Positions 1-8,591 of a DNA stretch of 64,000 nucleotides are shown piece by piece. The notes beneath the pieces were generated by a model. The model saw only the letters and a list, made by a program, of their open reading frames with translations. It did not search any database and had not been told where the DNA came from. The position numbers and the translations under genes are program-made. Position 1 is the stretch's first letter; every line of letters starts with the position of its first letter. The stretch is from CAYNNQ01 sp964398785 (lineage in GTDB: Bacteria > Desulfobacterota > Desulfovibrionia > Desulfovibrionales > Desulfonatronovibrionaceae), in the NCBI GenBank assembly GCA_964398785.1, contig CAYNNQ010000003.1:68735-132734 (forward strand). Direction: 5' to 3'.

Positions 1-308
1 TTTTGGTGGTCAGATCCGAGTACATGCACTTAACGGAAAGCGGGACTATCCAACCCTCCCCCGGTTGCAGGGAGACTCCACCCAGCGTGCAACTGGACTC
101 CCTTTACTACAAGACTATAGAGGCCTTTGAACAGCGATTCCCGCACGGAGCACCCTCGTTGTGCGGATGCGATTCCCTGAAAGTAAGCGGAGATATCAGT
201 TTCGGGCAGGATGTGACTTTGCACGGAGAAGTGGAAATAACAAACACAAGCGATACCCAAAAAAAGATTAAAGACGGTAGCGTACTCGAAGGCAAAAACG
301 AACTTTGA
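1..308 (+). CDS. UTP-glucose-1-phosphate uridylyltransferase, C-terminal fragment
   Basis: This is the 3' end of a gene that begins before the window; the reading frame is open from base 3 and stops with TGA at 306-308. The roughly 100 visible residues match the C-terminal left-handed beta-helix region of eukaryote-type UDP-glucose pyrophosphorylases (UGP2-like), which make UDP-glucose from UTP and glucose-1-phosphate. The telling stretch is LKVSGDISFGQDVTLHGEV (about residues 60-78 of the visible part), the counterpart of the conserved LxVxGDVxFGxxVxLxGxV strand repeat. The catalytic N-terminal domain is outside the window, so activity cannot be judged. Confidence in the family is moderate. 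Confidence 0.7.
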   Translation, partial: LVVRSEYMHLTESGTIQPSPGCRETPPSVQLDSLYYKTIEAFEQRFPHGAPSLCGCDSLKVSGDISFGQDVTLHGEVEITNTSDTQKKIKDGSVLEGKNEL

Positions 309-446
309 AAACTGGTGGGTGCTGCATTGCTTTTTTGTCTTTGCCCGGGGATTTTCAAGTCCGCCAAAAGGGGGGCACACAACATTTCCCGCAAAAAAAC
401 ACCGAAAAACCCCACTTAATGTGTCGAGAATCCCTAATTTTCAGCT
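309..446. other. Intergenic stretch with no recognised content
   Basis: Between the UGPase stop and repeat A1 I see no gene, terminator or convincing repeat. GTCCGCCAAAAGGGGGG near 359-375 faintly recalls the interior of the B family but is too short to call. Confidence 0.4.
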
Positions 447-453
447 AACTCTA

Positions 454-638
454 GTTCTTATCCGGAAATCCAAAAATTTTCGGATTTAGAAATATCCGGT
501 TTTTAATTCGGAGATGAGATCTTTTCTGTTTAGCAAGGAAACTGAGTAATTAGGAGCGAGCGTATCTTAATACGTGATCGAATAATTACGAAAATTAACG
601 CCGTTAAAATGGAAAAGGGCCATTTCCGGATGGAAACA
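454..638 (+). repeat. Family A MITE-like element, copy A1
   Basis: This 185-bp non-coding element begins GTTCTTATCCGG and ends TTTCCGGATGGAAAC plus one base. The two ends form an imperfect 16-bp terminal inverted repeat (GTTCTTATCCGGAAAT against GTTTCCATCCGGAAAT, 13 of 16 matching). It is flanked by the direct repeat AACTCTA at 447-453 and 639-645, as expected for target duplication. It contains the hairpin CGTAT-CTTA-ATACG. The element ends 33 bp before the start codon of the 89-residue gene at 671. Confidence 0.85.
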
Positions 639-670
639 AACTCTAACCCCCATTTGAAAAGGAGGTTTCC

Positions 671-940
671 ATGGAATTGAGCAAGCAGGAACTAATGGAA
701 AAATTAAAAAGTACTTTTCCCGAGTTTGACAAATTCGGTCTGCAAGTGGACGTAAGCTATGACAGTGACAAGAAGGCATGGATGGCCGAGGTGGTAAAGG
801 GTGATCATGTATTGCAGACTCATCTTGAGGAAAAAGATGTGCAGGAATGTGTACAAGGAGAAAAATGCTACAACTTCGGCATTCAACTTGGGCAATTCAT
901 CCGCAACTATTGCGAAGCCGGGAATGAATGCAAACTCTAA
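671..940 (+). CDS. Small four-cysteine protein of unknown function
   Basis: This 89-residue protein starts at ATG 671 behind a strong Shine-Dalgarno sequence (AAAAGGAGG, 657-665). I do not recognise the family. It is acidic and has four cysteines, all in the C-terminal third, in a symmetric arrangement C60-x5-C66-x14-C81-x5-C87 that could bind a metal or form two disulfides. There is no signal peptide or membrane segment, so a cytoplasmic location is likely and metal binding is the more natural guess. Repeat A1 lies directly upstream, so its promoter must lie in or before that element. Coding status is supported by the ribosome-binding site and ordinary composition. Confidence 0.7.
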   Translation: MELSKQELMEKLKSTFPEFDKFGLQVDVSYDSDKKAWMAEVVKGDHVLQTHLEEKDVQECVQGEKCYNFGIQLGQFIRNYCEAGNECKL

Positions 941-987
941 TCTCCCTGGGTTAAAATTTGCGTCCTTGACGTTGCCCAAGGATTTTG

Positions 988-1015
988 GGGCCCTCGACGC
1001 TTGATATGGATTTTT
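988..1015 (+). repeat. Terminal fragment of a family B element
   Basis: The stretch CCTCGACGCTTGATATGGAT (992-1011) is nearly identical to the L end of the B elements at 45237 and 42272 (CCTCGACGTTTGATATGGAT). No second end is visible, so this looks like a solo or eroded terminus. Confidence 0.5.
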
Positions 1016-1017
1016 AC

Positions 1018-1055
1018 GTTTGCCGGAAACTTTGCGAGACAATTTTCCGGCAAAC
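1018..1055. repeat. 12-bp perfect inverted repeat downstream of pal
   Basis: GTTTGCCGGAAA at 1018-1029 pairs perfectly with TTTCCGGCAAAC at 1044-1055 across a 14-base loop. It lies about 95 bp past the pal stop and could end the tol-pal transcript, but no clear T-tract follows on either strand. Confidence 0.45.
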
Positions 1056-1148
1056 CACCCCCGAATAAAATCCATCCAGTGGATGGAGAAGCCCAGAGCC
1101 AGCATCTTGCAGATCCGGCTACCGGCGCACAGACAGAAAACGGAAGAA

Positions 1149-1760
1149 CTATTCGACTATCTTGAATTCGGCCCTTCTATTCTTAGCCCAAGCCGCTTCA
1201 TTGTTAGCGGGATCAATGGGATCCTCCTCGCCGTAGCTCACAATCTGCATTCTATTTGAATCCACCCCGAGAAGGATTAAAAACTCGTATGCCGCCCGGG
1301 CTCTCCTTTCACCCAGGGCCAAATTATATTCCTCGGTCCCTCTCTCATCGCAATAGCCTTCAATAACTATGCGTAGATCGGAATACTTTTTCAGGAGCTT
1401 AGCTTTCTTTTGGAGGATATTGCGCGCCTTGGAGCTCAGGTCAAAAGAGTCAAAGGAAAAATGGATCATTTTCCCAGTAATCTTTTGGATCGCCTCTTTG
1501 CGTTTTTTTTCTGCCGTGGCCTGTAAACGCTCTTTTTCCTTTTTTTCTTTTAGCCGGCGCTCCTTGATGGTTTCTTTTTCCTCAGCGAGCCTTTTTTTCT
1601 CTTCCTGCTGCGCTTCACGCATGGTCTTTTGATTTAGGCGATAGCTTTTTTCCTGGGCAGACCCCCCTCCGGTACGGGAATCTATTTTTTTCTTGGCGCA
1701 CGCCCCTAGTCCACCCAATACAAAAACCGCCAAAATTAGCAAAAGAGTCTTTTTTAGCAT
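1149..1760 (-). CDS. pal: Peptidoglycan-associated lipoprotein Pal
   Basis: This is the last gene of the tolQRAB-pal set. The 203-residue protein has a lipoprotein signal (lipobox LGAC, lipidated Cys21), then a long charged Lys/Glu-rich linker (about 25-95), then an OmpA-type peptidoglycan-binding domain (about 97-203) with the signature NLALGERRARA. Pal sits in the outer membrane, binds peptidoglycan and TolB, and keeps the outer membrane tethered during division. The charged linker is longer than in enterobacterial Pal and probably forms a helical spacer. The start ATG has a good AGGAGGAG site just upstream. Sixty-five bases separate it from tolB. Confidence 0.95.
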   Translation of the reverse strand: MLKKTLLLILAVFVLGGLGACAKKKIDSRTGGGSAQEKSYRLNQKTMREAQQEEKKRLAEEKETIKERRLKEKKEKERLQATAEKKRKEAIQKITGKMIHFSFDSFDLSSKARNILQKKAKLLKKYSDLRIVIEGYCDERGTEEYNLALGERRARAAYEFLILLGVDSNRMQIVSYGEEDPIDPANNEAAWAKNRRAEFKIVE

Positions 1761-1825
1761 GTCTCCTCCTAGTATTATTGCCCTGATTTATAAACTTCCT
1801 GCCCGCAAGACTAGATCCTTCGGAC

Positions 1826-3232
1826 CTAAAAGTCCTCCACCGCCCAACTCCAAAAAGGAGTAGTCATTTCTCCCGGGCCGACAGGTATTTTCTTGGGTTC
1901 ATCCGCGTTAACAGTGGTCAGATACAGTTTGTATCGCCCACTGCGGCTGGAAGAAAAAACTATAAAATGTCCGGCGGGACCAAAGCTCGGTTCTTCATCA
2001 TCGCCGGGACCAAAGGTAACCCGACGATCCATACCTGTGCGCAGGTCATGGACAAAAATCCTGTGCCCCTTTTTTGTCCTCCCGGAATAGGCAATAAGAT
2101 TGCCCTCCGGATTTATACTCGGACTAGTATTGTATTTACCGCTGTATGTCACCCGTTTAATTTTGTCTTTTTTCCTGTTCAAAAGAAAAATATGCGGATT
2201 TCCTAAGCGACTGGAGACAAAAGCCATTTTCTCACCGCTTTTATCAAAGCTGGGGGAAACATCAATCCCCCAATTCTGGACCAAAAACTCGCCTATGCGC
2301 ATATCCGGGGAAAGAGTGCATATGTCCGGATTGCCATGCGGATTCAAACTGGCCACAACTTTCCCGTCCGGGCGAAAGACAGGGGAGATACAGATTGTCC
2401 CCGGGATCATCCGGGTTTCTATCTCTCCGTTTTCCCGATTCCAAACCCCCATCTTGTGCCTCTTCTTTCCCAGATAGGAAAAAACCAGTCTTTTCCCGTC
2501 TCCGGAAATGGCCGGACTGGTGGACACCCCCTCAAAGTCTGTCACCTGACGCACATCTTCGCCCAGAACCGATGTCAGGCAAATATTCTTGCTCTTTCCG
2601 CTATGTTTGCGGACAAAAGCTATCCTGGTCCGATAAAAGCTCCCATCTCCGGTAAGTTCCCGCAATAGATCGGCGCTGAATTTTCGGGCCGCGAGAGGTA
2701 TTTGCCCCTTGTTGCGGAGGGTATATCCCTTACCCACAATCATTTTCCCGGAAAAGACATTATAGGCCCGTATTTCCACAGCCGCCAGGGCATTCTTTTT
2801 TTCCCTGGCCAGACTGGTCAGGAGGATATCCGCCTCGGACAACCCCAAGCGCCGGAAATCGATATCGCGGGCCTGAACTCCGGATACAGGGCCTTTTCCC
2901 ACCAACTGAGTCCCGTTAACCTGATTGAGGAAAGGAAGAAGAGAAAGGTCCTTTTTTACATATTTCCGGACTATTTGTCCCACTTTCTCCCAAGTCCCAT
3001 TATTGTGAACCTGAAGAGGGGCAATGTACAAATTGGCTTTGGATTGCCCTGGCCCATAAATATCGATTTGCAGTGCATCGGAAGCGGCCCGGGTAGTCTT
3101 CGCTCCGGAGAGTGCCAGGAAAAAAAAGACCGCAAAAAGAATGCCCGGAATAATCCCCGGACAACTTAGTTTCTCGGATTTCTCTCCCATTTTCTCTTTC
3201 GACTGGGGTCTACGTCTGTTCTTTGGGGGCAT
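1826..3232 (-). CDS. tolB: Tol-Pal periplasmic beta-propeller protein TolB
   Basis: The product is a 468-residue periplasmic protein with the usual TolB layout: an N-terminal alpha/beta domain (about 50-190) followed by a six-bladed WD40-like propeller with repeated units such as SPAISGDGKRLVFSY and PSFDKSGEKMAFVSS. It binds Pal and links it to TolA. The hydrophobic signal segment (GILFAVFFFLALSGA) is preceded by an unusually long basic stretch, so the true start is uncertain: ATG 3232 is used here, TTG 3247 overlaps the tolA stop, and ATG 3190 would give a normal signal peptide. It follows tolA directly. Confidence 0.92.
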   Translation of the reverse strand: MPPKNRRRPQSKEKMGEKSEKLSCPGIIPGILFAVFFFLALSGAKTTRAASDALQIDIYGPGQSKANLYIAPLQVHNNGTWEKVGQIVRKYVKKDLSLLPFLNQVNGTQLVGKGPVSGVQARDIDFRRLGLSEADILLTSLAREKKNALAAVEIRAYNVFSGKMIVGKGYTLRNKGQIPLAARKFSADLLRELTGDGSFYRTRIAFVRKHSGKSKNICLTSVLGEDVRQVTDFEGVSTSPAISGDGKRLVFSYLGKKRHKMGVWNRENGEIETRMIPGTICISPVFRPDGKVVASLNPHGNPDICTLSPDMRIGEFLVQNWGIDVSPSFDKSGEKMAFVSSRLGNPHIFLLNRKKDKIKRVTYSGKYNTSPSINPEGNLIAYSGRTKKGHRIFVHDLRTGMDRRVTFGPGDDEEPSFGPAGHFIVFSSSRSGRYKLYLTTVNADEPKKIPVGPGEMTTPFWSWAVEDF

Positions 3233-3243
3233 AGTAAATATTT

Positions 3244-4068
3244 TCAATTATTTTCCCGCAGGTTGAAGTTGACAATGATCTTTTTCATTCCCTTCCGCGG
3301 AGGAGAAGGCAACTTTCCGGTCTCCTGAACCGCCCGGAGCACGGAGTTGTCGAATCCTTTTTCCCCGGAGGAATCCACGATCTCCCAGTCCAGGATCTCG
3401 CCCTCCTTATTCAGCTCGATCCGTACCCGCGCCTCCAGGCCTTTATCCAGGCCGACAGCTGGATAACGCCAATTGTCCTTTATCTTCCTGCCCACTAAAC
3501 TCACATACACCGCCAAGGGGTCGGCACCCCTCGCCCCCCTGGAATCCGTACCTTTTGTTCTGGAAGCCACTTCCGCCTTGACACCGGCCAATGCCCGGGC
3601 AAGTGTCTTTTCCCTCTCCTCCCCGAGATCCCTGCGAATGGACTCCCGAACGGAACTGAGGGCCGTCCGGCGGATCTCGTCCTCGCTTTTTTCTGGTTCT
3701 TCGCGCTTTTCTTCCTTGGAGGAGTCTTTTTCCTTTTTTTTTGCCTTTTTCTCTTTTTTAGGACTTATCTCCCGGGGAGGACTTTCTTCTACAGATTTTT
3801 GCGGGGAGGACGGCGGGGAAGGCTCTTTTTTCTCTTGGATCTTCTTGTCGCCCGCGGATTTTGAAGATACCTTTTTTTCCTTTGCCCCTTTTGCCTTTTG
3901 CTCACCTTTTTTTTCGGGTGTTTTGGCCACACTTACCAAATCCACCTTGTAAGCCTCAGGACGCATCTCTATATGCATGCTTTCACCGGAGTACCATCCC
4001 CCGAAAAAAAAGAAATAAAGGGCCAGAACATGAATTAATACCGACCCCAGGCACGCCAAATAGCGCAT
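3244..4068 (-). CDS. tolA: TolA/TonB-family energy-transducing protein
   Basis: This 274-residue protein has one N-terminal membrane anchor (about 5-23), a long Lys/Glu/Pro-rich rod (about 48-135), a helical segment, and a C-terminal TonB/TolA fold (about 185-274) ending in PSPPRKGMKKIIVNFNLRE. TolA transmits proton-motive-force energy from TolQR to TolB-Pal at the outer membrane. The C-terminal domain reads more like TonB-type TolA proteins of deltaproteobacteria than the enterobacterial form. The position between tolR and tolB settles the assignment. It starts 6 bp after the tolR stop. Confidence 0.9.
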   Translation of the reverse strand: MRYLACLGSVLIHVLALYFFFFGGWYSGESMHIEMRPEAYKVDLVSVAKTPEKKGEQKAKGAKEKKVSSKSAGDKKIQEKKEPSPPSSPQKSVEESPPREISPKKEKKAKKKEKDSSKEEKREEPEKSEDEIRRTALSSVRESIRRDLGEEREKTLARALAGVKAEVASRTKGTDSRGARGADPLAVYVSLVGRKIKDNWRYPAVGLDKGLEARVRIELNKEGEILDWEIVDSSGEKGFDNSVLRAVQETGKLPSPPRKGMKKIIVNFNLRENN

Positions 4069-4073
4069 GAGGT

Positions 4074-4481
4074 TCAGTCACCTTCCTCTTCGGCCACCAC
4101 TCCCAACCGCTTGATTCCGGCTTCCTTGACTCTGCCCATAATATCCACCACTTTGCCGTAGGGCACTTTCCCGTCCGCTCGAAGATAAAGGAGGTTGTCC
4201 TTGTTCTGGGCCAGTTTCCGCAGGTGTCCGGACAATTTTTCCAGCTTCACCTCATACTGGTCCAAATAGAGCGAACCATCCTCTTTTACGCTTAAAACCA
4301 CATGATCGCTGTCCTCGGGCAAGGTCTGCACAGTCTCCGTCCGGGGAAGATCAACCTCCACGCCCTGCTCCATCATGGGAGCGGTCACCATGAAAATAAT
4401 CAACAAGACCAACATGACATCCACAAAAGGGGTCACATTGATATCTGCCAGCAGGCCCTTGTCCAGAGGATTATAATCCAT
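4074..4481 (-). CDS. tolR: Biopolymer transport protein TolR (ExbD family)
   Basis: This 135-residue ExbD/TolR protein has an N-terminal cytoplasmic stub, a single membrane helix (about 17-35, DVMLVLLIIFMVTAPMM) carrying the conserved proton-channel Asp in FVDVMLVLL, and a periplasmic domain. With TolQ it forms the proton-driven motor that energises TolA. The length is normal for the family. It lies 2 bp after tolQ, consistent with coupled expression. Confidence 0.95.
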   Translation of the reverse strand: MDYNPLDKGLLADINVTPFVDVMLVLLIIFMVTAPMMEQGVEVDLPRTETVQTLPEDSDHVVLSVKEDGSLYLDQYEVKLEKLSGHLRKLAQNKDNLLYLRADGKVPYGKVVDIMGRVKEAGIKRLGVVAEEEGD

Positions 4482-4483
4482 GC

Positions 4484-5185
4484 CTATTTATTCTCCTTGT
4501 CCATCCAAGGCATTTCCAGGCGGGCGCGGTTGATAAACACACCCACGAATCTGTTCAGTTCGGTCCTAATGGCATTTAGTTGTCCCAAAAAGGCATTGTA
4601 GGCAATAGTCGCCGGTATAGCCACAGCCAAGCCGAAGGCCGTGGCCACCAGGGCCTCGGAGATCCCGGGAGCCACGGCGGCCAGGGCGGCACTCTCCTTC
4701 ATGGCTATGGAGTGAAAGGAATTCATTATCCCCCAAACAGTGCCAAACAACCCGATGAAAGGGGCCGCATTGGCGCAGGTGGCTAAAAAGGGCAGGGCTC
4801 GGGCCAGATCCTTGAGCCTGGAATCCACCTCCCGGCCCAAAACGCGCTGCAGATTATCCTCGGCCACCCGAAATTTGGCATTCGCCCCCAGATCACTTTT
4901 CTCCAGCCTCTGCATTTCCGCGACTCCGCTGTATCCTACAGGGTAAAGAGGGGAATTCTCGCTTTGCTTTAAAAGCTTCATCCCGTGGACCAAATCCTTG
5001 GCGTTTTCAAACATGCCCATGTGAGTGGAGGCGAAATTGCGGAAACGGATGAGGACAATCGCCTTGTATATAATAATAGCCCAGCTGGCTATGGACATGG
5101 CCAAGAGCAAGCCCATAACCATCTTTACTACCAGGGTAGCGCCGCTAACCATCTGCAAAAAACCGCTTCCGGTAAAAAAATCCAT
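4484..5185 (-). CDS. tolQ: Proton-channel motor subunit TolQ (MotA/TolQ/ExbB family)
   Basis: From ATG 5185 the protein is 233 residues, the usual TolQ length, with a GGAGA site 9 bp upstream; the longer frame to 5248 lacks such support. It has three membrane segments (about 17-40, 135-160, 175-200) and the conserved channel region PFIGLFGTVWGIMNSF. TolQ surrounds the TolR dimer in the inner membrane and powers the Tol-Pal bridge. It heads the tolQRAB-pal cluster, 69 bp after cobB, possibly within one long transcript that starts at miaB. Confidence 0.94.
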   Translation of the reverse strand: MDFFTGSGFLQMVSGATLVVKMVMGLLLAMSIASWAIIIYKAIVLIRFRNFASTHMGMFENAKDLVHGMKLLKQSENSPLYPVGYSGVAEMQRLEKSDLGANAKFRVAEDNLQRVLGREVDSRLKDLARALPFLATCANAAPFIGLFGTVWGIMNSFHSIAMKESAALAAVAPGISEALVATAFGLAVAIPATIAYNAFLGQLNAIRTELNRFVGVFINRARLEMPWMDKENK

Positions 5186-5254
5186 ACTTTCTCCATGTTT
5201 ACAATTAACGGTTCCCCCGGATAAATCCCGGAGGCAAGGAGAGAACAAGCACGT

Positions 5255-6013
5255 TTATCCCAAAACTTTACTTGCTATCCGCGAAAGGGCCTCCTCGGCC
5301 GGAGCCATTACCTGTACATCGGAAACATTTTGATAATAGCTGGGGGAGAGGTTGACTTCAATGATTTTGCCTCCCCGTGCACGTACCATATGGGGAACAG
5401 TGTTGGCCGGTGCCACCTCTCCGGAAGTACCTACTACCACTGCCAAATCAGCCTCCTCGGCCAGTTCCTGTGTCCGGACGAGGGCCTTCCTCGGAATCTG
5501 TTCCCCGAAAAAGACTACATCCGGACGAACAATGGCCCCACATTCGGAACACATCCAGGGGGTTTCCTTGGCCGCGACCTCTTCCAGACTGGAAACCGGA
5601 TATTGGCAATTACATCCGTGGCAAAAGAAACGATTGCATCCCCCGTGGAATTCAATAACTTCCGAACTCCCAGCTGCTTGATGCAGCCCGTCTATATTCT
5701 GAGTAATTACTGCCTTGAGCCGACCCTCTTTCTCCAAATCAGCCAGGGCGATATGTGCGGAGTTGGCCTCCACCCGGGAAAACATGCCCACTGCTTCCAG
5801 CATAAACTCCCATACACCCCGGGGATTGTTTTCCAGAGCCCATTGGGAACAAACTTCCTGCGGATCGAATTTAGACCACAACCCTCCAGGACTGCGGAAA
5901 TCGGGTATCCCGCTGGGTACGGAAATCCCCGCTCCACTCAGGGCTATGGCGCACCTGCTCTGTTCCCAGATGCGTGCAGCCTCGTCGCATTTCCTTTCAA
6001 TCTCTGCATCCAT
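5255..6013 (-). CDS. cobB: NAD-dependent protein deacylase (sirtuin)
   Basis: This 252-residue sirtuin starts at ATG 6013 behind a strong AAAGGAGG site. It removes acyl groups from protein lysines using NAD, giving nicotinamide and O-acyl-ADP-ribose. Diagnostic motifs are in order: GAGISVPSGIPDFRS (NAD loop), QNIDGLH, the catalytic His in EFHGG, four zinc cysteines (CxxC in FCHGC, CxxC in MCSEC), and GTSGEVAPA near the C-terminus. An Arg/Tyr pair of class III desuccinylases was not evident, so substrate range is open. It sits 16 bp after the PHP gene and ahead of tolQ, with no obvious functional link. Confidence 0.93.
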   Translation of the reverse strand: MDAEIERKCDEAARIWEQSRCAIALSGAGISVPSGIPDFRSPGGLWSKFDPQEVCSQWALENNPRGVWEFMLEAVGMFSRVEANSAHIALADLEKEGRLKAVITQNIDGLHQAAGSSEVIEFHGGCNRFFCHGCNCQYPVSSLEEVAAKETPWMCSECGAIVRPDVVFFGEQIPRKALVRTQELAEEADLAVVVGTSGEVAPANTVPHMVRARGGKIIEVNLSPSYYQNVSDVQVMAPAEEALSRIASKVLG

Positions 6014-6029
6014 ATGCGGCTTCCTCCTT

Positions 6030-6683
6030 TCAAGGCCCAATACGCTCCCGGATAAGGGCCCGGGCGTTTTCATCGCAGTGCTTGACTTCCTCTTTGCTCA
6101 TACCGGCCCCCATAGCCACCTTGCGGCGCATTTCCACGGACAATAGATCCTCGGGGGAATGGGCATCGTTATTTATCACCAGTTCCGCTCCTGCCTTACG
6201 TACCATGTTCAGGACATGACCGTTTGTAAGGCAATGCCCCTTGCGAGTGGTAATCTCCAAAAAGACATTCTTTTCCGCAGCCAGATTGGATTCCTCTTCG
6301 GTAATCAATCCCGGATGAGCCAACACATCAACTCCGGCCTCTATTGCGGCCAAATTGGTGCCGGCCTCCACAGGTTCAACCAGGGTTTCCCCGTGAACCA
6401 CCACGATCTGTGCTCCGAGATCCCGGGCACGGATAATGGATTCCGGAATGAGCGCGGGAGGTATATGGGTAAGCTCCACTCCGGCCAAAAGTTCTATCCC
6501 GGCATGCAGGGAGTATTTTCGAACCAGCCCCAAAATGGAATCCAAAATCAGCCCCATATTGGAATGATCGGCGTGATCGGTAAAGGCCAGGCCGTTATAC
6601 CCCATATATTTGGCCCTCCGGGCCAGTTCCGCCGGGATCAATTCCCCGTCGGAAAAAACAGTATGCGTGTGTAAATCTATCAT
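6030..6683 (-). CDS. PHP-domain phosphoesterase, histidinol-phosphatase type
   Basis: This 217-residue metal-dependent phosphoesterase contains only a PHP domain. Metal ligands are visible as DLHTHTVFSDG at the start, TDHADH (about 36-41), a central VHGE motif, DVLAHPG, and a final NNDAHSP. It most resembles short histidinol-phosphatase-like PHP proteins. The real substrate is unknown, as many such proteins act on nucleotides or polyphosphates. It lies 3 bp after the BFN-domain gene and just before cobB. It is distinct from the longer PHP protein at 35974. Confidence 0.85.
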   Translation of the reverse strand: MIDLHTHTVFSDGELIPAELARRAKYMGYNGLAFTDHADHSNMGLILDSILGLVRKYSLHAGIELLAGVELTHIPPALIPESIIRARDLGAQIVVVHGETLVEPVEAGTNLAAIEAGVDVLAHPGLITEEESNLAAEKNVFLEITTRKGHCLTNGHVLNMVRKAGAELVINNDAHSPEDLLSVEMRRKVAMGAGMSKEEVKHCDENARALIRERIGP

Positions 6684-6686
6684 ATC

Positions 6687-7187
6687 CTACATCTTATACT
6701 TATCGGAGTCTGGATCAAAATTTTCCAGGATTTCACTCCATTTATCCTTGTCTCCCTCCTCAAAAGCCACTTGAAAGTCCTTTTCCTCCCCCGCCTTCAT
6801 CAAACGAAGCATCTCTTCATTGGCCAGGATTGGCACGCCGGCCCGCAGGGCCAATGCCACTGCATCCGAAGGACGACTGTCTATATACACTTCTCCCCCT
6901 TCCTGGAGCAAAACCAAACGCGCATAATAGGTGGAATCCTTGAGTTCGGTAATCTCCACTCTCTGCAGACCGAACTGCACCTGGCGCAAAACGTTTAAAA
7001 GCAAATCGTGGGTCATGGGACGGGGCATAACCACATCATTCAAGGGCATGGATATGGCCACTGCTTCCAATCCCCCCACCCAGATGGGCAAGACATGCTT
7101 CTCTTGTTTGTCCTTCAAGATAAGCAACGGGGTCTGGTTGTGTTCATCCAGAGCAAGTCCGGCTACGACCATGGACACTAAGTTCAC
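6687..7187 (-). CDS. Bifunctional nuclease (BFN/DUF151) family protein
   Basis: This 166-residue protein has the DUF151/BFN fold through most of its length, with the family features LPIWVGGLEAVAI and SRPSDAVALALR. Plant and bacterial members have been reported to show RNase and DNase activity; the cellular role in bacteria is unclear. The GTG start at 7187 overlaps the miaB stop by one base (TAGTG) and has an AGAGGTGG site, so translation is probably coupled to miaB. Pairing of a DUF151 gene with miaB recurs in deltaproteobacteria as far as I recall. Confidence 0.88.
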   Translation of the reverse strand: MNLVSMVVAGLALDEHNQTPLLILKDKQEKHVLPIWVGGLEAVAISMPLNDVVMPRPMTHDLLLNVLRQVQFGLQRVEITELKDSTYYARLVLLQEGGEVYIDSRPSDAVALALRAGVPILANEEMLRLMKAGEEKDFQVAFEEGDKDKWSEILENFDPDSDKYKM

Positions 7188-8512
7188 TATACCACCTCTC
7201 CCAATAAGGAATGTTTTTTGGCCTGTGTTATGTTTACCTCAACTTCTTCTCCGGTCAAGTCCGACTCGCTTTGAACCGGGATATTGACTACACGGTTCCC
7301 GCGGTCCCTACCCCGCCATTGAACGAGGCCTTGCCCGGATTTTTCACTCCTTTTCTCCACCAGTACGCTCTCCCTCGAGCCTACACGGGAGTGCAAAGCG
7401 GCCCGGGAGAATTCCTCCTGGAAGGACTGCAGACGGTTTAAACGCTCGGCCTTGACCGACTCTTCCACCTTGGGCTCCATTTTCCGTGCCCGGACTCCCG
7501 GCCTGTCGCAGTACTTAAAGGAAAAACTGCTTTCAAAACCAACCCGCCGGACCAGTTCCAGGGTGTCTTGAAAATCTTTTTCCCTTTCTCCAGGGAAACC
7601 CACGATCAGGTCCGTAGTCAAAGCGATATCCGGACATACCTCCCGGAGAGCATCAACTATCCGCAAATATCTCCGCACGTCGTATTTTCTGCCCATTGCC
7701 TTGAGCACCCGGTCCGACCCGGACTGCACAGGCAAATGCAAGTGGGGACATAAAGGCTGTAGATCGCCGAAAGCCTGTATTACCTCGGACGGTATGTCCT
7801 TGGGATGGGAAGTGGTAAAGCGCAAACGGTGCAACCCCGGAAGCTCTCCCACCATATACAGCAAACTGGCAAAACTCACGCCGTCCCCGGAGCTGTCCAG
7901 GCCGTAGCTATTCACGTTTTGGCCAAGAAGGGTAATTTCCTTGACCCCCCGCTGCAAAAGAGCCCTGCATTCCTCAACCACGGCTCCGCTTTTGCGCGAT
8001 CTCTGCCTGCCGCGCGTAAAGGGGACAATACAGTAGGCGCAATAATTGTCGCACCCCTGCATAATATTTACAAAAGATTGGGCGGGCATGGTCTCCGGCA
8101 GGCTGGATTCCCGCTCCGGATATTCATCGCAAAACTCCAAGAGGCTCATGCGCAGTCCGGGTTCCCGTAGCAACCTGTCCAGGGCCTGGGGGACCATGGC
8201 CAGTCCGTCCGTTCCAAAAACCAAACGGACAAACGGAAAACGATTCAGGAAGTCCCTGCCCATCTGCTGGGCCACGCACCCCCCCACAGCGGCGAAAATC
8301 CCCGGGCGATTGCGTGTGTATTCCTGCAGACGGCCCAGAAGGCTGAATACTTTCTGTACAGGTTTTTCCCGCACGCTACAGGTATTGAGTATAAAAAAAT
8401 CCGCTTCTTCCTCTGGAGCAGGGTAAAACCCTAGCTCCTGAAGACGATACTCCAGCCAATTGGAATCACACACGTTCATTTGGCAACCAAAGGTAAATAT
8501 ATGATAACGCAT
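7187..8512 (-). CDS. miaB: tRNA-2-methylthio-N6-dimethylallyladenosine synthase MiaB
   Basis: This 441-residue radical-SAM methylthiotransferase adds the ms2 group to isopentenyladenosine-37 of tRNAs reading U-starting codons. Three N-terminal cluster cysteines are visible (FGCQMN, NTCSVRE, GGCVAQ). The radical-SAM triad CDNYCAYC and a C-terminal TRAM domain follow. ATG 8512 is preferred over TTG 8527 because homologues start at this point. It is the first gene of the minus-strand run down to pal; repeat A2 lies between it and the next gene upstream. Confidence 0.96.
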   Translation of the reverse strand: MRYHIFTFGCQMNVCDSNWLEYRLQELGFYPAPEEEADFFILNTCSVREKPVQKVFSLLGRLQEYTRNRPGIFAAVGGCVAQQMGRDFLNRFPFVRLVFGTDGLAMVPQALDRLLREPGLRMSLLEFCDEYPERESSLPETMPAQSFVNIMQGCDNYCAYCIVPFTRGRQRSRKSGAVVEECRALLQRGVKEITLLGQNVNSYGLDSSGDGVSFASLLYMVGELPGLHRLRFTTSHPKDIPSEVIQAFGDLQPLCPHLHLPVQSGSDRVLKAMGRKYDVRRYLRIVDALREVCPDIALTTDLIVGFPGEREKDFQDTLELVRRVGFESSFSFKYCDRPGVRARKMEPKVEESVKAERLNRLQSFQEEFSRAALHSRVGSRESVLVEKRSEKSGQGLVQWRGRDRGNRVVNIPVQSESDLTGEEVEVNITQAKKHSLLGEVV

Positions 8513-8591
8513 AAACGTTTTTCCCAATCAAAAAAACTTACTAGGATTTGTACGTATTAAATTGTTTTTGAAAATTGACGAATCTAGATAG

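Noticed and set aside
6030..6683. PHP protein as the PHP domain of a DNA polymerase
   Set aside because: The frame holds only a 217-residue PHP domain; no polymerase sequence follows it.
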